Shown: piece after piece, positions 54,307-62,949 of the stretch | How the letters are laid out: each line of letters starts with the position of its first letter | Numbering within the stretch: the stretch's first letter is position 1 | Source of the DNA: Pseudomonas khavaziana | Lineage (GTDB): Bacteria; Pseudomonadota; Gammaproteobacteria; Pseudomonadales; Pseudomonadaceae | Reading direction: 5' to 3' | NCBI RefSeq assembly: GCF_019145205.1 | Contig: NZ_JAHSTT010000001.1 | Coordinates: 310,001 to 374,000, forward strand | DNA: 64,000 nt | Program-made: the position numbers and the translations under genes | The notes under the pieces: model-generated | Seen by the model: only the letters and a program-made list of their open reading frames with translations | Databases searched by the model: none | What the model was told of the DNA's origin: nothing

Positions 54307-56181
54307 TTATTGATCGGGTATCAGTGTTGCGCCACCGACTTGCAGCAACTGGGCGAAATCCTCGGCCGGCAAGGCCTTGCTGAAGAGAAAACCCTGGCCT
54401 TCCTCGCACTGCCGGGCTTGGAGGAATTTCAACTGTTCAAGGGTTTCCACGCCCTCGGCGATGATGTTCAGCTCCAGGCTCTTGCCCATGCCGATGATAG
54501 CGCTGATCAGCTGTGCGTCCTGGCTATTTACACTCAGGCCACGCACGAAGGACTGGTCGATTTTCAGCACGTCGATCGGAAAGCGCCGCAGGTAGCTGAG
54601 GCTGGAGCATCCGGTGCCGAAATCATCCAGGGCCAGGCGTACGCCCATGGCTTTGATCCTGTGCAACCTGTCCACGGTGGCGTCGACGTTTTGCATCAGT
54701 ACGCTTTCGGTGATCTCCAGTTCCAGCAGGGTGGGTGGCAGGCCGGTGTGCTGGAGGATGGCGGCCAGGTTGTCAACAAAGTCGCGCTGGCGAAAATCGA
54801 TGGCCGAGATATTGACCGAGATGGGCAAGGATGGCAGGCCCATGGCCCGCCAGGCCTGGGCTTGTTCGCAGGCTTGGCGCAACACCCATTGGGTCAGACG
54901 CACGATCAGCCCACTGTCTTCGGCCACGGGAATGAAGTCCGTCGGGCTGATCCAGCCTGCGCGCGGCTGGAACCAGCGGGCCAGCGCTTCGGCACCCACG
55001 ATGCGCCCGGTTTTCAATTCCAGCTTGGACTGGTAGTGCAGGGTGAATTCATTGCGCTCCAGTGCCTGGCGCAGCGCGCTTTCCAGGTGTTGCTGGTGCT
55101 GGGCGCCCCGGTTCATGGCTTCGGTATAGAAGCTGAAGTCGTCCGGGCCACGCTCCTTGCTGGTGTGCATGGCGGTTTCCGCATGCTTGATCAACGCCAC
55201 TGCCTGGGCGCTGTCATTGGGGTAGATACTGATGCCCAGGCTGGCGGTGATGCTCAGGTCATGCCCCGCCACGTGGCGGGTAACGCTGACGGCCTGGAGC
55301 ACCTTCTGCGCAATATGCTGGGTCTGCTGGGGATGCTGGATGTCGTTGAGCAGGATCACGAACTCATCGGAGCCATAGCGAAACACCGAGTCCGAGGCGC
55401 GCACTGTTGCCACCAGGCTTTGACTGACCTGCAGCAGCAACTCGTCGCCCACCGGGTAACCCAGGGCGTTGTTGATGCGCTTGAAGCGGTCGAGCCCAAG
55501 AAACATCACCGCCAGTTGCGTATCGTGCCGACGGCCCAAGGCGATCGCCTGGGTCAGCCGGTCGCCCAGCAAGGTGCTGTTGGGCAGTGCCGTAAGCGCG
55601 TCGTATTGCAACAAATGCGAGACCTTGAGCAGCTCCTGCACGCGTTCCTCGATGGTGCGCTCCAGGCCGATCACTTTGAGGGCTACGTCCTGGGCCAGTT
55701 GCCATTTCCAGGTCAGGGCGCTGGCCATCTGGCGGATTTCCAGGGGGTCGAAGGGCTTTTTCAGGATCAGCAACTGATCGTCGTATTTCAACCGCGCTTC
55801 GATGGCTTCGAAGGAATAGTCCGAATAGGCGGTGCACAGGGCGATTTGCAGGTTGGGGTCGGCATTCCACAACTGCTCGATGGTTTGCAGGCCATCCCAG
55901 CCTGGGGGCATGCGCATATCGATAAACACCATGGCGTAGGGGGCATTGGCGGCCAGGGCTGTGTTGACCAGCGCCAGTGCCTCCTCGCCCTGGTAGGCGG
56001 AGTCAAGCTCGAAGCCCTGGCGCACCGGCGCAGTCGTGCCGAAGAGGGTGGACTCCAAACTGTCCAGGGTTTGCTCGCCCTGCTCATCGACACACAGGAT
56101 CTTGCGAAAGTCCTGGTGGATCGAGGCGGTGTCATCCACGATCAGAATGCGGCGGTTGGCCCGCGCAGCCTTGGTGTTCAT
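54307..56181 (-). CDS. Response regulator with GGDEF and EAL domains
   Basis: A 624-aa cytoplasmic protein: receiver (about 10-140) with phosphoacceptor Asp in 'MVFIDMRMPPGWDG', linker coiled coil, GGDEF-type domain with the altered signature GSDEF (270-274), and EAL domain with E398-A-L in 'GAEALARW', 'DDFGTGCSSL' and 'IIAEGVETLEQL'. The EAL motif set looks intact, so phosphodiesterase activity is likely; the first Gly-to-Ser change in GGDEF makes cyclase activity doubtful. It starts the operon (peroxidase, sensor kinase, hybrid kinase follow) and is the likely phosphotransfer output that links periplasmic redox state to c-di-GMP. The stop is 25 bp before the peroxidase start. The 229-bp gap to the divergent gene (56182-56410) contains only promoter sequence. 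Confidence 0.92.
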   Translation of the reverse strand: MNTKAARANRRILIVDDTASIHQDFRKILCVDEQGEQTLDSLESTLFGTTAPVRQGFELDSAYQGEEALALVNTALAANAPYAMVFIDMRMPPGWDGLQTIEQLWNADPNLQIALCTAYSDYSFEAIEARLKYDDQLLILKKPFDPLEIRQMASALTWKWQLAQDVALKVIGLERTIEERVQELLKVSHLLQYDALTALPNSTLLGDRLTQAIALGRRHDTQLAVMFLGLDRFKRINNALGYPVGDELLLQVSQSLVATVRASDSVFRYGSDEFVILLNDIQHPQQTQHIAQKVLQAVSVTRHVAGHDLSITASLGISIYPNDSAQAVALIKHAETAMHTSKERGPDDFSFYTEAMNRGAQHQQHLESALRQALERNEFTLHYQSKLELKTGRIVGAEALARWFQPRAGWISPTDFIPVAEDSGLIVRLTQWVLRQACEQAQAWRAMGLPSLPISVNISAIDFRQRDFVDNLAAILQHTGLPPTLLELEITESVLMQNVDATVDRLHRIKAMGVRLALDDFGTGCSSLSYLRRFPIDVLKIDQSFVRGLSVNSQDAQLISAIIGMGKSLELNIIAEGVETLEQLKFLQARQCEEGQGFLFSKALPAEDFAQLLQVGGATLIPDQ

Positions 56182-56410
56182 GATGCGCTCGGTAATGGCA
56201 AACGGCTTGATCGCATAGCGGTTCCTTCCCTGACCCTCGCTCGAGCGGGGCGCTGACTGACTGTGACAGCATAGTCGAGCTCCCTTGATATCGACGGCCA
56301 GTTGGCGTCAAATCAACAGCGATTGCGGTATGAGGCCCGTCAGCGACGGAGCACGGCACGATACAACGGCTCAATGTAGTCCAACTTGGTTTTATTAAGG
56401 CAGAGTTACC

Positions 56411-57724
56411 ATGGATGAACCACTCTCTACCAAGCCGGCTGTGCTGCTTGTGGACGATGAAGAGTCGATTCTCAACAGCCTGCGCCGCCTGCTGCGCAGC
56501 CAGCCCTACGACGTGATGCTGGCGACCAGCGGCGCCCAGGCGCTTGAGATCATGGCCGGTAGGCCCATTGACCTGGTGATGAGCGATGCACGCATGCCCG
56601 GCATGGACGGGGCCACGCTGTTGGCCGAGGTGCATCGCCTGTATCCCGCCACCGGTCGTATCCTGCTGACCGGCTACGCTGACCTGACCACTATCATCAA
56701 GGCAATCAACGACGGGCAGATCCACCGCTACATCAGCAAACCCTGGAATGACGAGGAGCTGCCGCTGGTGTTGCAGCAGGTCCTCGAGCATCAGCGCCTG
56801 CAACGCCTGGCTCACGGGCAGAACGAGCAGCTCAAGGTACTCAACGCTACGCTGGAAAAACGCGTGGCGGCGCGTACCGCTGAATTGCAGCAGACCGCCG
56901 ACATGCTCGACCTGGCCTACGACGAGCTCAAGCGCAGCTACGTGACCGGCACCGAAGTGTTCTCGTTGCTGGCCAACTTGCGCTTACCCAAGGACAAGCA
57001 GACCAACCGCGCCCTGATCGAGCTGATCCGCGTGTACTGCGCCAGCCAGGCCATGGACGAAGCCAGTACCCGCGACCTGACCATGGCCGCCGCGTTGTAC
57101 AACATCGGCAAATTGAGCTGGACCGACAGCATGATGATCGCTCCATCGGACAGGCTGCACAGTACCGACCGCGGGCTGTACCGCGAGTATCCGACGCAGA
57201 GCGAATCGCTATTGATGACCCTGGAGCCGATGAAGGATGCCGCACGGATCATTCGCCATCACCAGGAACGCTGGGACGGCAGCGGCTTTCCCGATCACCT
57301 CAAGGGCGAGGCGATTCCCGCCGGTTCGCGCCTGCTGAAACTGGCGGTGGACTTTATCGAGCTGCAAAAAGGCCTGATCCTCGAGCGGCACTTGAACAGC
57401 GACGAAGCGCTGCTGTATATCCGCAAGTACGCCGGACGCCTTTATGACCCCCAGTTGGTCGAGGCCTTTGTGCTGGCCTGTGCCACTTTCCTCAGCGACG
57501 TGACCCTGGGCGACCCCAACGTCAAGGTCATGAGCACCCGCGAACTGGCCGAGGGCATGGTCTTGGCGCGCAACCTCAATGCCGACAACGGCATGTTGTT
57601 GCTTAATGCCGGCAAGGTACTGAACCTGCCACTGGTGGACAAGCTGATCGCATTCGAAGCCATGGAGGGCGCAAAGTACAGTGTGTTTATCCGGGTGCCC
57701 GATGAAGTGCCGCCGCTGCCGTAG
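56411..57724 (+). CDS. Response regulator with degenerate HD-GYP domain
   Basis: A 437-aa cytoplasmic protein. The receiver begins 'AVLLVDDEESILNSLRRLLR' with phosphoacceptor D59 in 'VMSDARMPGMDG', then 'ISKPWNDEEL'. A coiled coil (about 140-170) follows. The output domain resembles HD-GYP but its motifs are altered: the HD position reads 'AALYNIGK' (YN in place of HD), while 'HHQERWDGSGFPDHLKGEAI' retains HHxxWDGxG and has GFP in place of GYP. Metal binding and c-di-GMP hydrolysis are therefore questionable, and the domain may be a binding or adaptor module. It is divergent from the redox/c-di-GMP operon, with a shared 229-bp promoter region. It converges on giant gene 5, 11 bp apart. Confidence 0.87.
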   Translation: MDEPLSTKPAVLLVDDEESILNSLRRLLRSQPYDVMLATSGAQALEIMAGRPIDLVMSDARMPGMDGATLLAEVHRLYPATGRILLTGYADLTTIIKAINDGQIHRYISKPWNDEELPLVLQQVLEHQRLQRLAHGQNEQLKVLNATLEKRVAARTAELQQTADMLDLAYDELKRSYVTGTEVFSLLANLRLPKDKQTNRALIELIRVYCASQAMDEASTRDLTMAAALYNIGKLSWTDSMMIAPSDRLHSTDRGLYREYPTQSESLLMTLEPMKDAARIIRHHQERWDGSGFPDHLKGEAIPAGSRLLKLAVDFIELQKGLILERHLNSDEALLYIRKYAGRLYDPQLVEAFVLACATFLSDVTLGDPNVKVMSTRELAEGMVLARNLNADNGMLLLNAGKVLNLPLVDKLIAFEAMEGAKYSVFIRVPDEVPPLP

Positions 57725-57735
57725 CGGTTTTGTGG

Positions 57736-60700
57736 CTACACGCCCCAGGCCACATGCCTGCTGCCGTGATAGTCGAAGATGCCGCGGATGATGTAGACAT
57801 CCTTGCCGCCTTCCTTGCCGTTTTGCTCGATCGCCACGCGCCACAGGCCACGCCCCGAGCCGGCCTGTACCTGGGGTAGATCTACATAGGTGTAGTTGTT
57901 GATCCGCTTGCGGCTAAGGCGCCCGGCCTGGATGTCCTGGGTGATCTGCTCAAGCTTGGCCATGGCGCTGTCGGGCAGGAGCTTTTTCTGGGTGTGTGCC
58001 AGGTCATCCAGCTTCACGATATTAATGTCCGGGTCACGGGCGGGGATGGCTTCTGTGACCGTCGTCGGTGCCGGCCTCGGTCGTTGGGTCCGGTGGGTCT
58101 GCACGCGGGGGACTTCAAATTCCAGGGGCGTGGAGAATTTGGGCAGCTCCCGTTCGAATTGCGTGACGGTTCGGCTGTCGACCATGGTGATGCCAGCGTC
58201 TGCGTCGTGTTTGCCCCGTGACATGGCGATATAGGGAATGCCGGACTTTTTGAAGTCTTCTGAATAGGAGTTGACCTGCAGCCGGGCAAGTTTGGCCTTG
58301 AAGGTGTCCTTCATGAAGTCATCCAGGGTTTTCTTCACATCGGGCCGCAACAAGAACTGATGCGCCGCCTGTTCGAGGGGGATGTTGGTGTCGGCGGCCA
58401 GCTCCAGGATCAGCGCGCGACGTGCCGGTTCGTTGGCGAACTCATTCAGCGCAGCCTGTTGCCAGGTATACAACTCATATTTGCGCGCAAACCGCTCCAT
58501 CGCATTTTGATGTTTTTGCGTGATGGCGTAGCCGACGAATTGTGCCTCGGTATCAGGGTCGATGATGGAGATCGAGGTGCGGATCTCCTTGGCGAAATTG
58601 TCGTTCTTGCCGATCAGCCGTTTGACTTGCTTGAACAGCTCATCCTTGTCTGCGGCGGACAACGGCGGCGTCAGGCTGCGGGTCGACTTATGAATGTGTT
58701 CGAATGCGGCCAGGTCGAAGCGCAGCGTCAGCACGGACGTACGTAGCTTTTGTTGATTGGCTGTGCTCAAGCTGTAGGGTCTGGACAACCAGCGGCGAAA
58801 CTCAGCCTCATCCACCTGGGCGCCGAGCTGCTGGCGTGCGCGGGTGATGAAGTTGAGTTTTTGTGCGGCGCTGGTTTGCCTGATGACCTCTTCGAAAACT
58901 CGCATTTCCGCTTCCGTGGCGTAGAGCTGCATGGCCGCGATCAGGTCCGCATCCACTTGCTGTTCCGGGCTGAGCGGGCGCAGGGCGCCGAGGATGGAAC
59001 CGCCGCCCTGGGCATTACGTTCGAACCTTGGTTTCCAGCCCTTGGCGTCCCCTGGCACGACCATGAAATTGACCCGGGTGCCTGCCGGATCGCTGACATA
59101 GCGGGCGCCCTCCTCGACATAGGATTGATACAGGTGATAGCGGCCCGCTTGATCGCGCATCGCGATCCGCTGGTGATTGTGCTTATCAAGAAAATACGGT
59201 GCGCTGCCGGTCTGGCGCGACAACGTGTAGCGGTTGGCCTGGGCAAACCCGGCGACATTGAAGAACGGCTCGATCTGCTGCGGTAACCGATAAGGTGCTA
59301 CATCGACCCAGGCAGGTTCCAGCGGGCGCACGGCGGCCGCGGTGAGTGTGAGGCGGGTTTTGTGGCCGGCGCCGATTGTCTTCGTCAGCCCCGGGATGCG
59401 CCGCCCCAACTGCCTGGCCAGGCCCAACCCGCGTTGGATACCGCGGCGCAGCAGCGTCAAGGTGGCTTTGCCGGGGACCAGGCCGAGCAGGGTGTCGGCA
59501 ACCTCCGCGCCCAGCATAAAGGCATTCACCGCTGACTCACGGGAGACCTCAGCGTTACTGCGTGAGCGGAAATCGGCGTGGGCCAGTTGAAACCCCAGCT
59601 GCGCCGAGTACAGGTAGGCGTGGATATTCCCGTTGATGGGCGTCAAGGCATACCGATGCACACCGCGGGTATCGTTGAAGATCCGCGTGATCTCTTCGGC
59701 ATCCCGGGTCGCCATGCGTGGCCTGAAATAGGCCCGCCACTCAGCCCTGGCCTTGAGCGTGTCAAGCTCCGCCAGGCCCTTGGCCAGTTCACGCAACGGC
59801 ATGCCATCCGGGGCGTCCGGCGTATACAGCAGACTGACGCCGTCAGGCCTGGTGCCCTTGCGATGAATCACCAGCACGCGATTGATCACCTGCCCACCCT
59901 GGCCCCTGGCCTGTGCGCCGCCCATGACCAGCAGGTTGACCTCTATCTGGTGGCCGCTGACCGGGGGGCGAGTGTTCGAGTCGGGGTGTTCGGCAACGGC
60001 CTTTATCCAGTCGCGCCCACTGCCGGGGGTATGAAAGGTAAACAGTGCGTCGGCATCAGGGTTGAGCCGACTCTCCAGGGCATCCTTGTGCAGTTGCGCC
60101 TCGCAGGCCGCCTGCCAAGCTGCCGCAAAGGTGTTTCCCGCGCCATCCGCTGCGAACGCGTTGCGCAGGTAGGTGGCGTAGCCCTGGCCAATGTCGGCCC
60201 CTTGGGCGAGCGCGCGCAAATCTTCATCGCCGAGCTTGCCTCGATGCATGCCGGCGGTGTCGACAATATCGGCGCTGGCGCTGATTCTCGTGAGCAAGCT
60301 TGCCACGGAGAACGGCTCGACATTACGGCGGGCATAACTGGCCAGTGTGCGCAGGTCGACGAGGGTCGAGGTGCGCCAGGTGCCCCACCCTATTTGCTTG
60401 CCTTGCAGGTACTGCGGGATGTTGATCCTGGGGTCTTCGCTGACGTAGACAATGCCACTGGCCGCATCGCGATAACCGCGGACCTCGGCCGTCCTCGACC
60501 CAAGTTCTGCGGACGCACGCAGATGCACCAGGCTTCTGTAAGGATCGATCTCTACGTCGGCATAAATGGGTTTTTGTCGTTTCAACACCTTGTCGGTCTG
60601 CGCGTCGGAGAACGCTTGCAGGCTCGAGATCGCTTCCAGCAGCGGGAACAGCGCCAGGTTACTGTCGAGCAACGCCTTGTTCAATTGCCGGTACCGCGCT

Positions 60701-62031
60701 TGATCCTGCGCGCTGGCGGTTTTCAACCAGGCGGGTTCGGCGTCTAGCAGGCGAAGGTTGCGTGCAGCAAAAGCGCTGGCCACATCCAATTGCGGGGCCA
60801 GGTCGGCAACCACGTCGAGCTCGCCTGCCTGGGGCAAGACCTCGCTGCGCATCGCCTGGCGGACCGCATACTGTTGGCGTACACGAAGAGCGTGGACGCT
60901 GTCGGCAATCACGTCAGCGCTTATTCGCGCCGGTTGTGTCGCCATTGCCGGCAGGCCGCTCAGGCGCAAGCGGGCAGCTGCGGGCAGGCTGGCAACCAGC
61001 AGGTGTGCTGTCGGTCCGTCTTCCTGGATTCGCGCTGCAACGGTTTCATTCAAGCGCTGCAGGTTGTCAAACTCCTCGTATTCCTCGCTCGCGCTGTACA
61101 ACAAAACGCTGCCAGCCGGCGGTGTGTCTTGGGTTGGGCTGAGGATAAATGCGCCGGCGAACTCACTGCCGTCCGCCAGCGCCAGCCGGTAGACCGCTGG
61201 TCTGTTGCCGACAGGGAGTGCCAGTTTCCGCGCTGCGTCACTGGGGTGCTTGAGCACCGTTTCCGCCAGCGCCTGTGCGCTGGCCGACAACGTGCCGTCA
61301 AGCACGCGCAAGGCCAGTTGGTGGGCCAGCACCCGCCGGCGCAAATCGACCAGTTGCGCTTGCGGGTTGGCTTGGGGCGGCTGGTCACTGCCCCAGAATG
61401 TATTCAGGCTCAAGGTGATGGCGACTTCCAGCCGGCCGGGCAGGGTGGCTGTCTCTGTTGTGGGGCGCAGGCGTAGGTCTTCGTCCAGTGTGTCGGGTTC
61501 GCGGTAGAAAGCGCCGGTTTGCGCGTTCAGGTAGGTCTCTGCGTCAGGTGCACGCAACCTGTTCAGCAACGTGCCGAGAGGCTCGCAGGACAGCAATTGT
61601 TTTTGTCCGGCCTTATCTCGGTAGCGACTGTAAAAGATCCGGTTGGGATCAATGGGCCGATGCAGCTCGGGGAATATCTCGGCCAATGTCTGCTGGTACA
61701 CACCGCCCACACTGGGTTGTTGCTGCAACAGTTGCTGGGTCTGGGTATTGAGCGTGTCGAGGGTGCGGATGAGGTGGGCCTGCTGTGCGTCTGTGGACAG
61801 CGAAGGCGGCGGTACCACGGGCAGCGTCACTGGCTGTGCGGTCGCTGCAGGTGCGCGGGAAGCCTGAGGGTCGTCAGCTGAAGGTTCCAGGGGAGGCGGC
61901 AATGAAATAGGCATGGGCAAACTCGTCAAAAGGGGCGCGGCGCGCCATCGGTGCGGCACGCCTGGCGCTATAGGAGTATGCGAGTCTAGGGTGGCCGGCG
62001 GTGGGGCCGGCGGTGCATGTATGTCGGCCAT
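57736..62031 (-). CDS. Giant DUF6543/dermonecrotic-toxin-like protein 5
   Basis: About 1431 aa from the ATG at 62031; a TTG at 62043 and an ATG at 61914 are alternatives, and none has a good ribosome-binding site. The N-terminal 100 residues are proline-rich and unstructured. Shared modules: 'VLLYSASEEYEEFDNL' (about 308) and 'SLLYTPDAPDGMPLREL' (about 731); YTPDAPDG is identical in giant 1. A hydrophobic middle region ('LLGLVPGKATLTLLRRGI', 'LGRRIPGLTKTIG') resembles that of giant 1. The C-terminal 80 residues ('NNYTYVDLPQVQAGSGRGLW', 'RVAIEQNGKEGGKDVYIIRG') form a small basic/aromatic domain that looks like a separate payload, possibly RelE-like in strand pattern, unproven. It probably acts outside the cell; no secretion signal is visible. 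Confidence 0.72.
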   Translation of the reverse strand: MADIHAPPAPPPATLDSHTPIAPGVPHRWRAAPLLTSLPMPISLPPPLEPSADDPQASRAPAATAQPVTLPVVPPPSLSTDAQQAHLIRTLDTLNTQTQQLLQQQPSVGGVYQQTLAEIFPELHRPIDPNRIFYSRYRDKAGQKQLLSCEPLGTLLNRLRAPDAETYLNAQTGAFYREPDTLDEDLRLRPTTETATLPGRLEVAITLSLNTFWGSDQPPQANPQAQLVDLRRRVLAHQLALRVLDGTLSASAQALAETVLKHPSDAARKLALPVGNRPAVYRLALADGSEFAGAFILSPTQDTPPAGSVLLYSASEEYEEFDNLQRLNETVAARIQEDGPTAHLLVASLPAAARLRLSGLPAMATQPARISADVIADSVHALRVRQQYAVRQAMRSEVLPQAGELDVVADLAPQLDVASAFAARNLRLLDAEPAWLKTASAQDQARYRQLNKALLDSNLALFPLLEAISSLQAFSDAQTDKVLKRQKPIYADVEIDPYRSLVHLRASAELGSRTAEVRGYRDAASGIVYVSEDPRINIPQYLQGKQIGWGTWRTSTLVDLRTLASYARRNVEPFSVASLLTRISASADIVDTAGMHRGKLGDEDLRALAQGADIGQGYATYLRNAFAADGAGNTFAAAWQAACEAQLHKDALESRLNPDADALFTFHTPGSGRDWIKAVAEHPDSNTRPPVSGHQIEVNLLVMGGAQARGQGGQVINRVLVIHRKGTRPDGVSLLYTPDAPDGMPLRELAKGLAELDTLKARAEWRAYFRPRMATRDAEEITRIFNDTRGVHRYALTPINGNIHAYLYSAQLGFQLAHADFRSRSNAEVSRESAVNAFMLGAEVADTLLGLVPGKATLTLLRRGIQRGLGLARQLGRRIPGLTKTIGAGHKTRLTLTAAAVRPLEPAWVDVAPYRLPQQIEPFFNVAGFAQANRYTLSRQTGSAPYFLDKHNHQRIAMRDQAGRYHLYQSYVEEGARYVSDPAGTRVNFMVVPGDAKGWKPRFERNAQGGGSILGALRPLSPEQQVDADLIAAMQLYATEAEMRVFEEVIRQTSAAQKLNFITRARQQLGAQVDEAEFRRWLSRPYSLSTANQQKLRTSVLTLRFDLAAFEHIHKSTRSLTPPLSAADKDELFKQVKRLIGKNDNFAKEIRTSISIIDPDTEAQFVGYAITQKHQNAMERFARKYELYTWQQAALNEFANEPARRALILELAADTNIPLEQAAHQFLLRPDVKKTLDDFMKDTFKAKLARLQVNSYSEDFKKSGIPYIAMSRGKHDADAGITMVDSRTVTQFERELPKFSTPLEFEVPRVQTHRTQRPRPAPTTVTEAIPARDPDINIVKLDDLAHTQKKLLPDSAMAKLEQITQDIQAGRLSRKRINNYTYVDLPQVQAGSGRGLWRVAIEQNGKEGGKDVYIIRGIFDYHGSRHVAWGV

Positions 62032-62102
62032 ACCCGGGCACAAGGTTGTGTGGGCAGCATGCCCATGGGATCCTTGGCGACTTTCAGAACCTGGGGTGTT
62101 TC

Positions 62103-62516
62103 ATGTCCAAGACTATCCGCATTGCCGCAGCCATCCTGATCGGCAGCGACGGTAAAACCCTGCTGGTGCGTAAACGCGGCACCCAAGCCTTCATGCAACC
62201 TGGCGGCAAGATCGATGCGGGCGAGCTGCCGGTGCAAGCCCTGGTGCGTGAGCTGCGCGAAGAACTGGACTTGCATATCGACCCAAGTGAAGCGGTATAC
62301 ATCGGTACATTCTCGGGACCTGCCGCCAACGAGCCTGGGTATACCGTAGAGGCCGAGATGTTCCAGCTGCGGATCGACGTGGCAGTGACCCCCGCCGCGG
62401 AGATCGAAGAAGTGCGCTGGATCGACCCGGCCGGCGACGGCGGCTTGCAGCTGGCGCCGTTGAGCCGTGAGCAGATCCTGCCGTTTTATCGCGCTTCACT
62501 GACTGCGCTGGCCTGA
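62103..62516 (+). CDS. Nudix hydrolase
   Basis: A 137-aa Nudix protein. 'RIAAAILIGSDGKTLLVRKR' opens the fold, and the Nudix box is 'GGKIDAGELPVQALVRELRE' then 'ELDL', that is GX5EX7REUXEE with the usual final Gly replaced by Asp. It hydrolyses nucleoside-diphosphate derivatives with Mg2+. Substrate unknown. The ATG at 62103 is chosen because conserved sequence begins there; in-frame codons upstream lie in the promoter region of the divergent giant gene. A REP-ended repeat follows the stop. Confidence 0.92.
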   Translation: MSKTIRIAAAILIGSDGKTLLVRKRGTQAFMQPGGKIDAGELPVQALVRELREELDLHIDPSEAVYIGTFSGPAANEPGYTVEAEMFQLRIDVAVTPAAEIEEVRWIDPAGDGGLQLAPLSREQILPFYRASLTALA

Positions 62517-62564
62517 AGCGAACAATTGGGTCGACATGGGGGCGGGTTGCATGTGATGCACCTC

Positions 62565-62910
62565 TATCCAAATGTGGGGGCTTGCTCTCGATGGCGGTCT
62601 GATAGCCGACCAGGATGCTGAATCAGACCGAGTACATATCCATTCCTGCGGTAAAGGCTGCTATTGGTTCCGCTCTTACAGCGGCTCACTTTTGAAAAAA
62701 AGCCCAAAAGTAAGCAAAAGGCTCTTGCCCCACCACTCGGCACCTCGCCCAGGCTCGGTGTGCCCGTAATCCGCCAGCGTGGTTTAACGGGGCGCCTGAG
62801 ATCAAAAGCAGATCAAGATCAAGAGCGGCTCGCTGCGCATCGTGGTTACCGTTGAAACGTTGTGTAGAGACCTATGGCCATCGGGGGCAGCCCCCTCCCA
62901 CATTTGGATA
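62565..62910. repeat. REP-ended dispersed repeat element, copy B
   Basis: 346 bp with inverted ends TATCCAAATGTGGG (62565-62578) and CCCACATTTGGATA (62897-62910). The interior repeats the core of copy A (9401-9782): CTTGCCCCACCACTCGGCAC, GTGTGCCCGTAATCC, GGTTTAACGGGGCGCCT, and GCATCGTGGTTAC, in the same order. No supportable gene lies within; the gap 62517-62949 holds only this element. Confidence 0.8.
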
Positions 62911-62949
62911 GCGGGGCGCCGTGAGCCCGTCATGGGGGCAAGCACTTGC

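Noticed and set aside
54310..56256. A 648-codon plus-strand open frame opposite the receiver-GGDEF-EAL gene
   Set aside because: Antisense shadow of a well-supported gene, without domain motifs.
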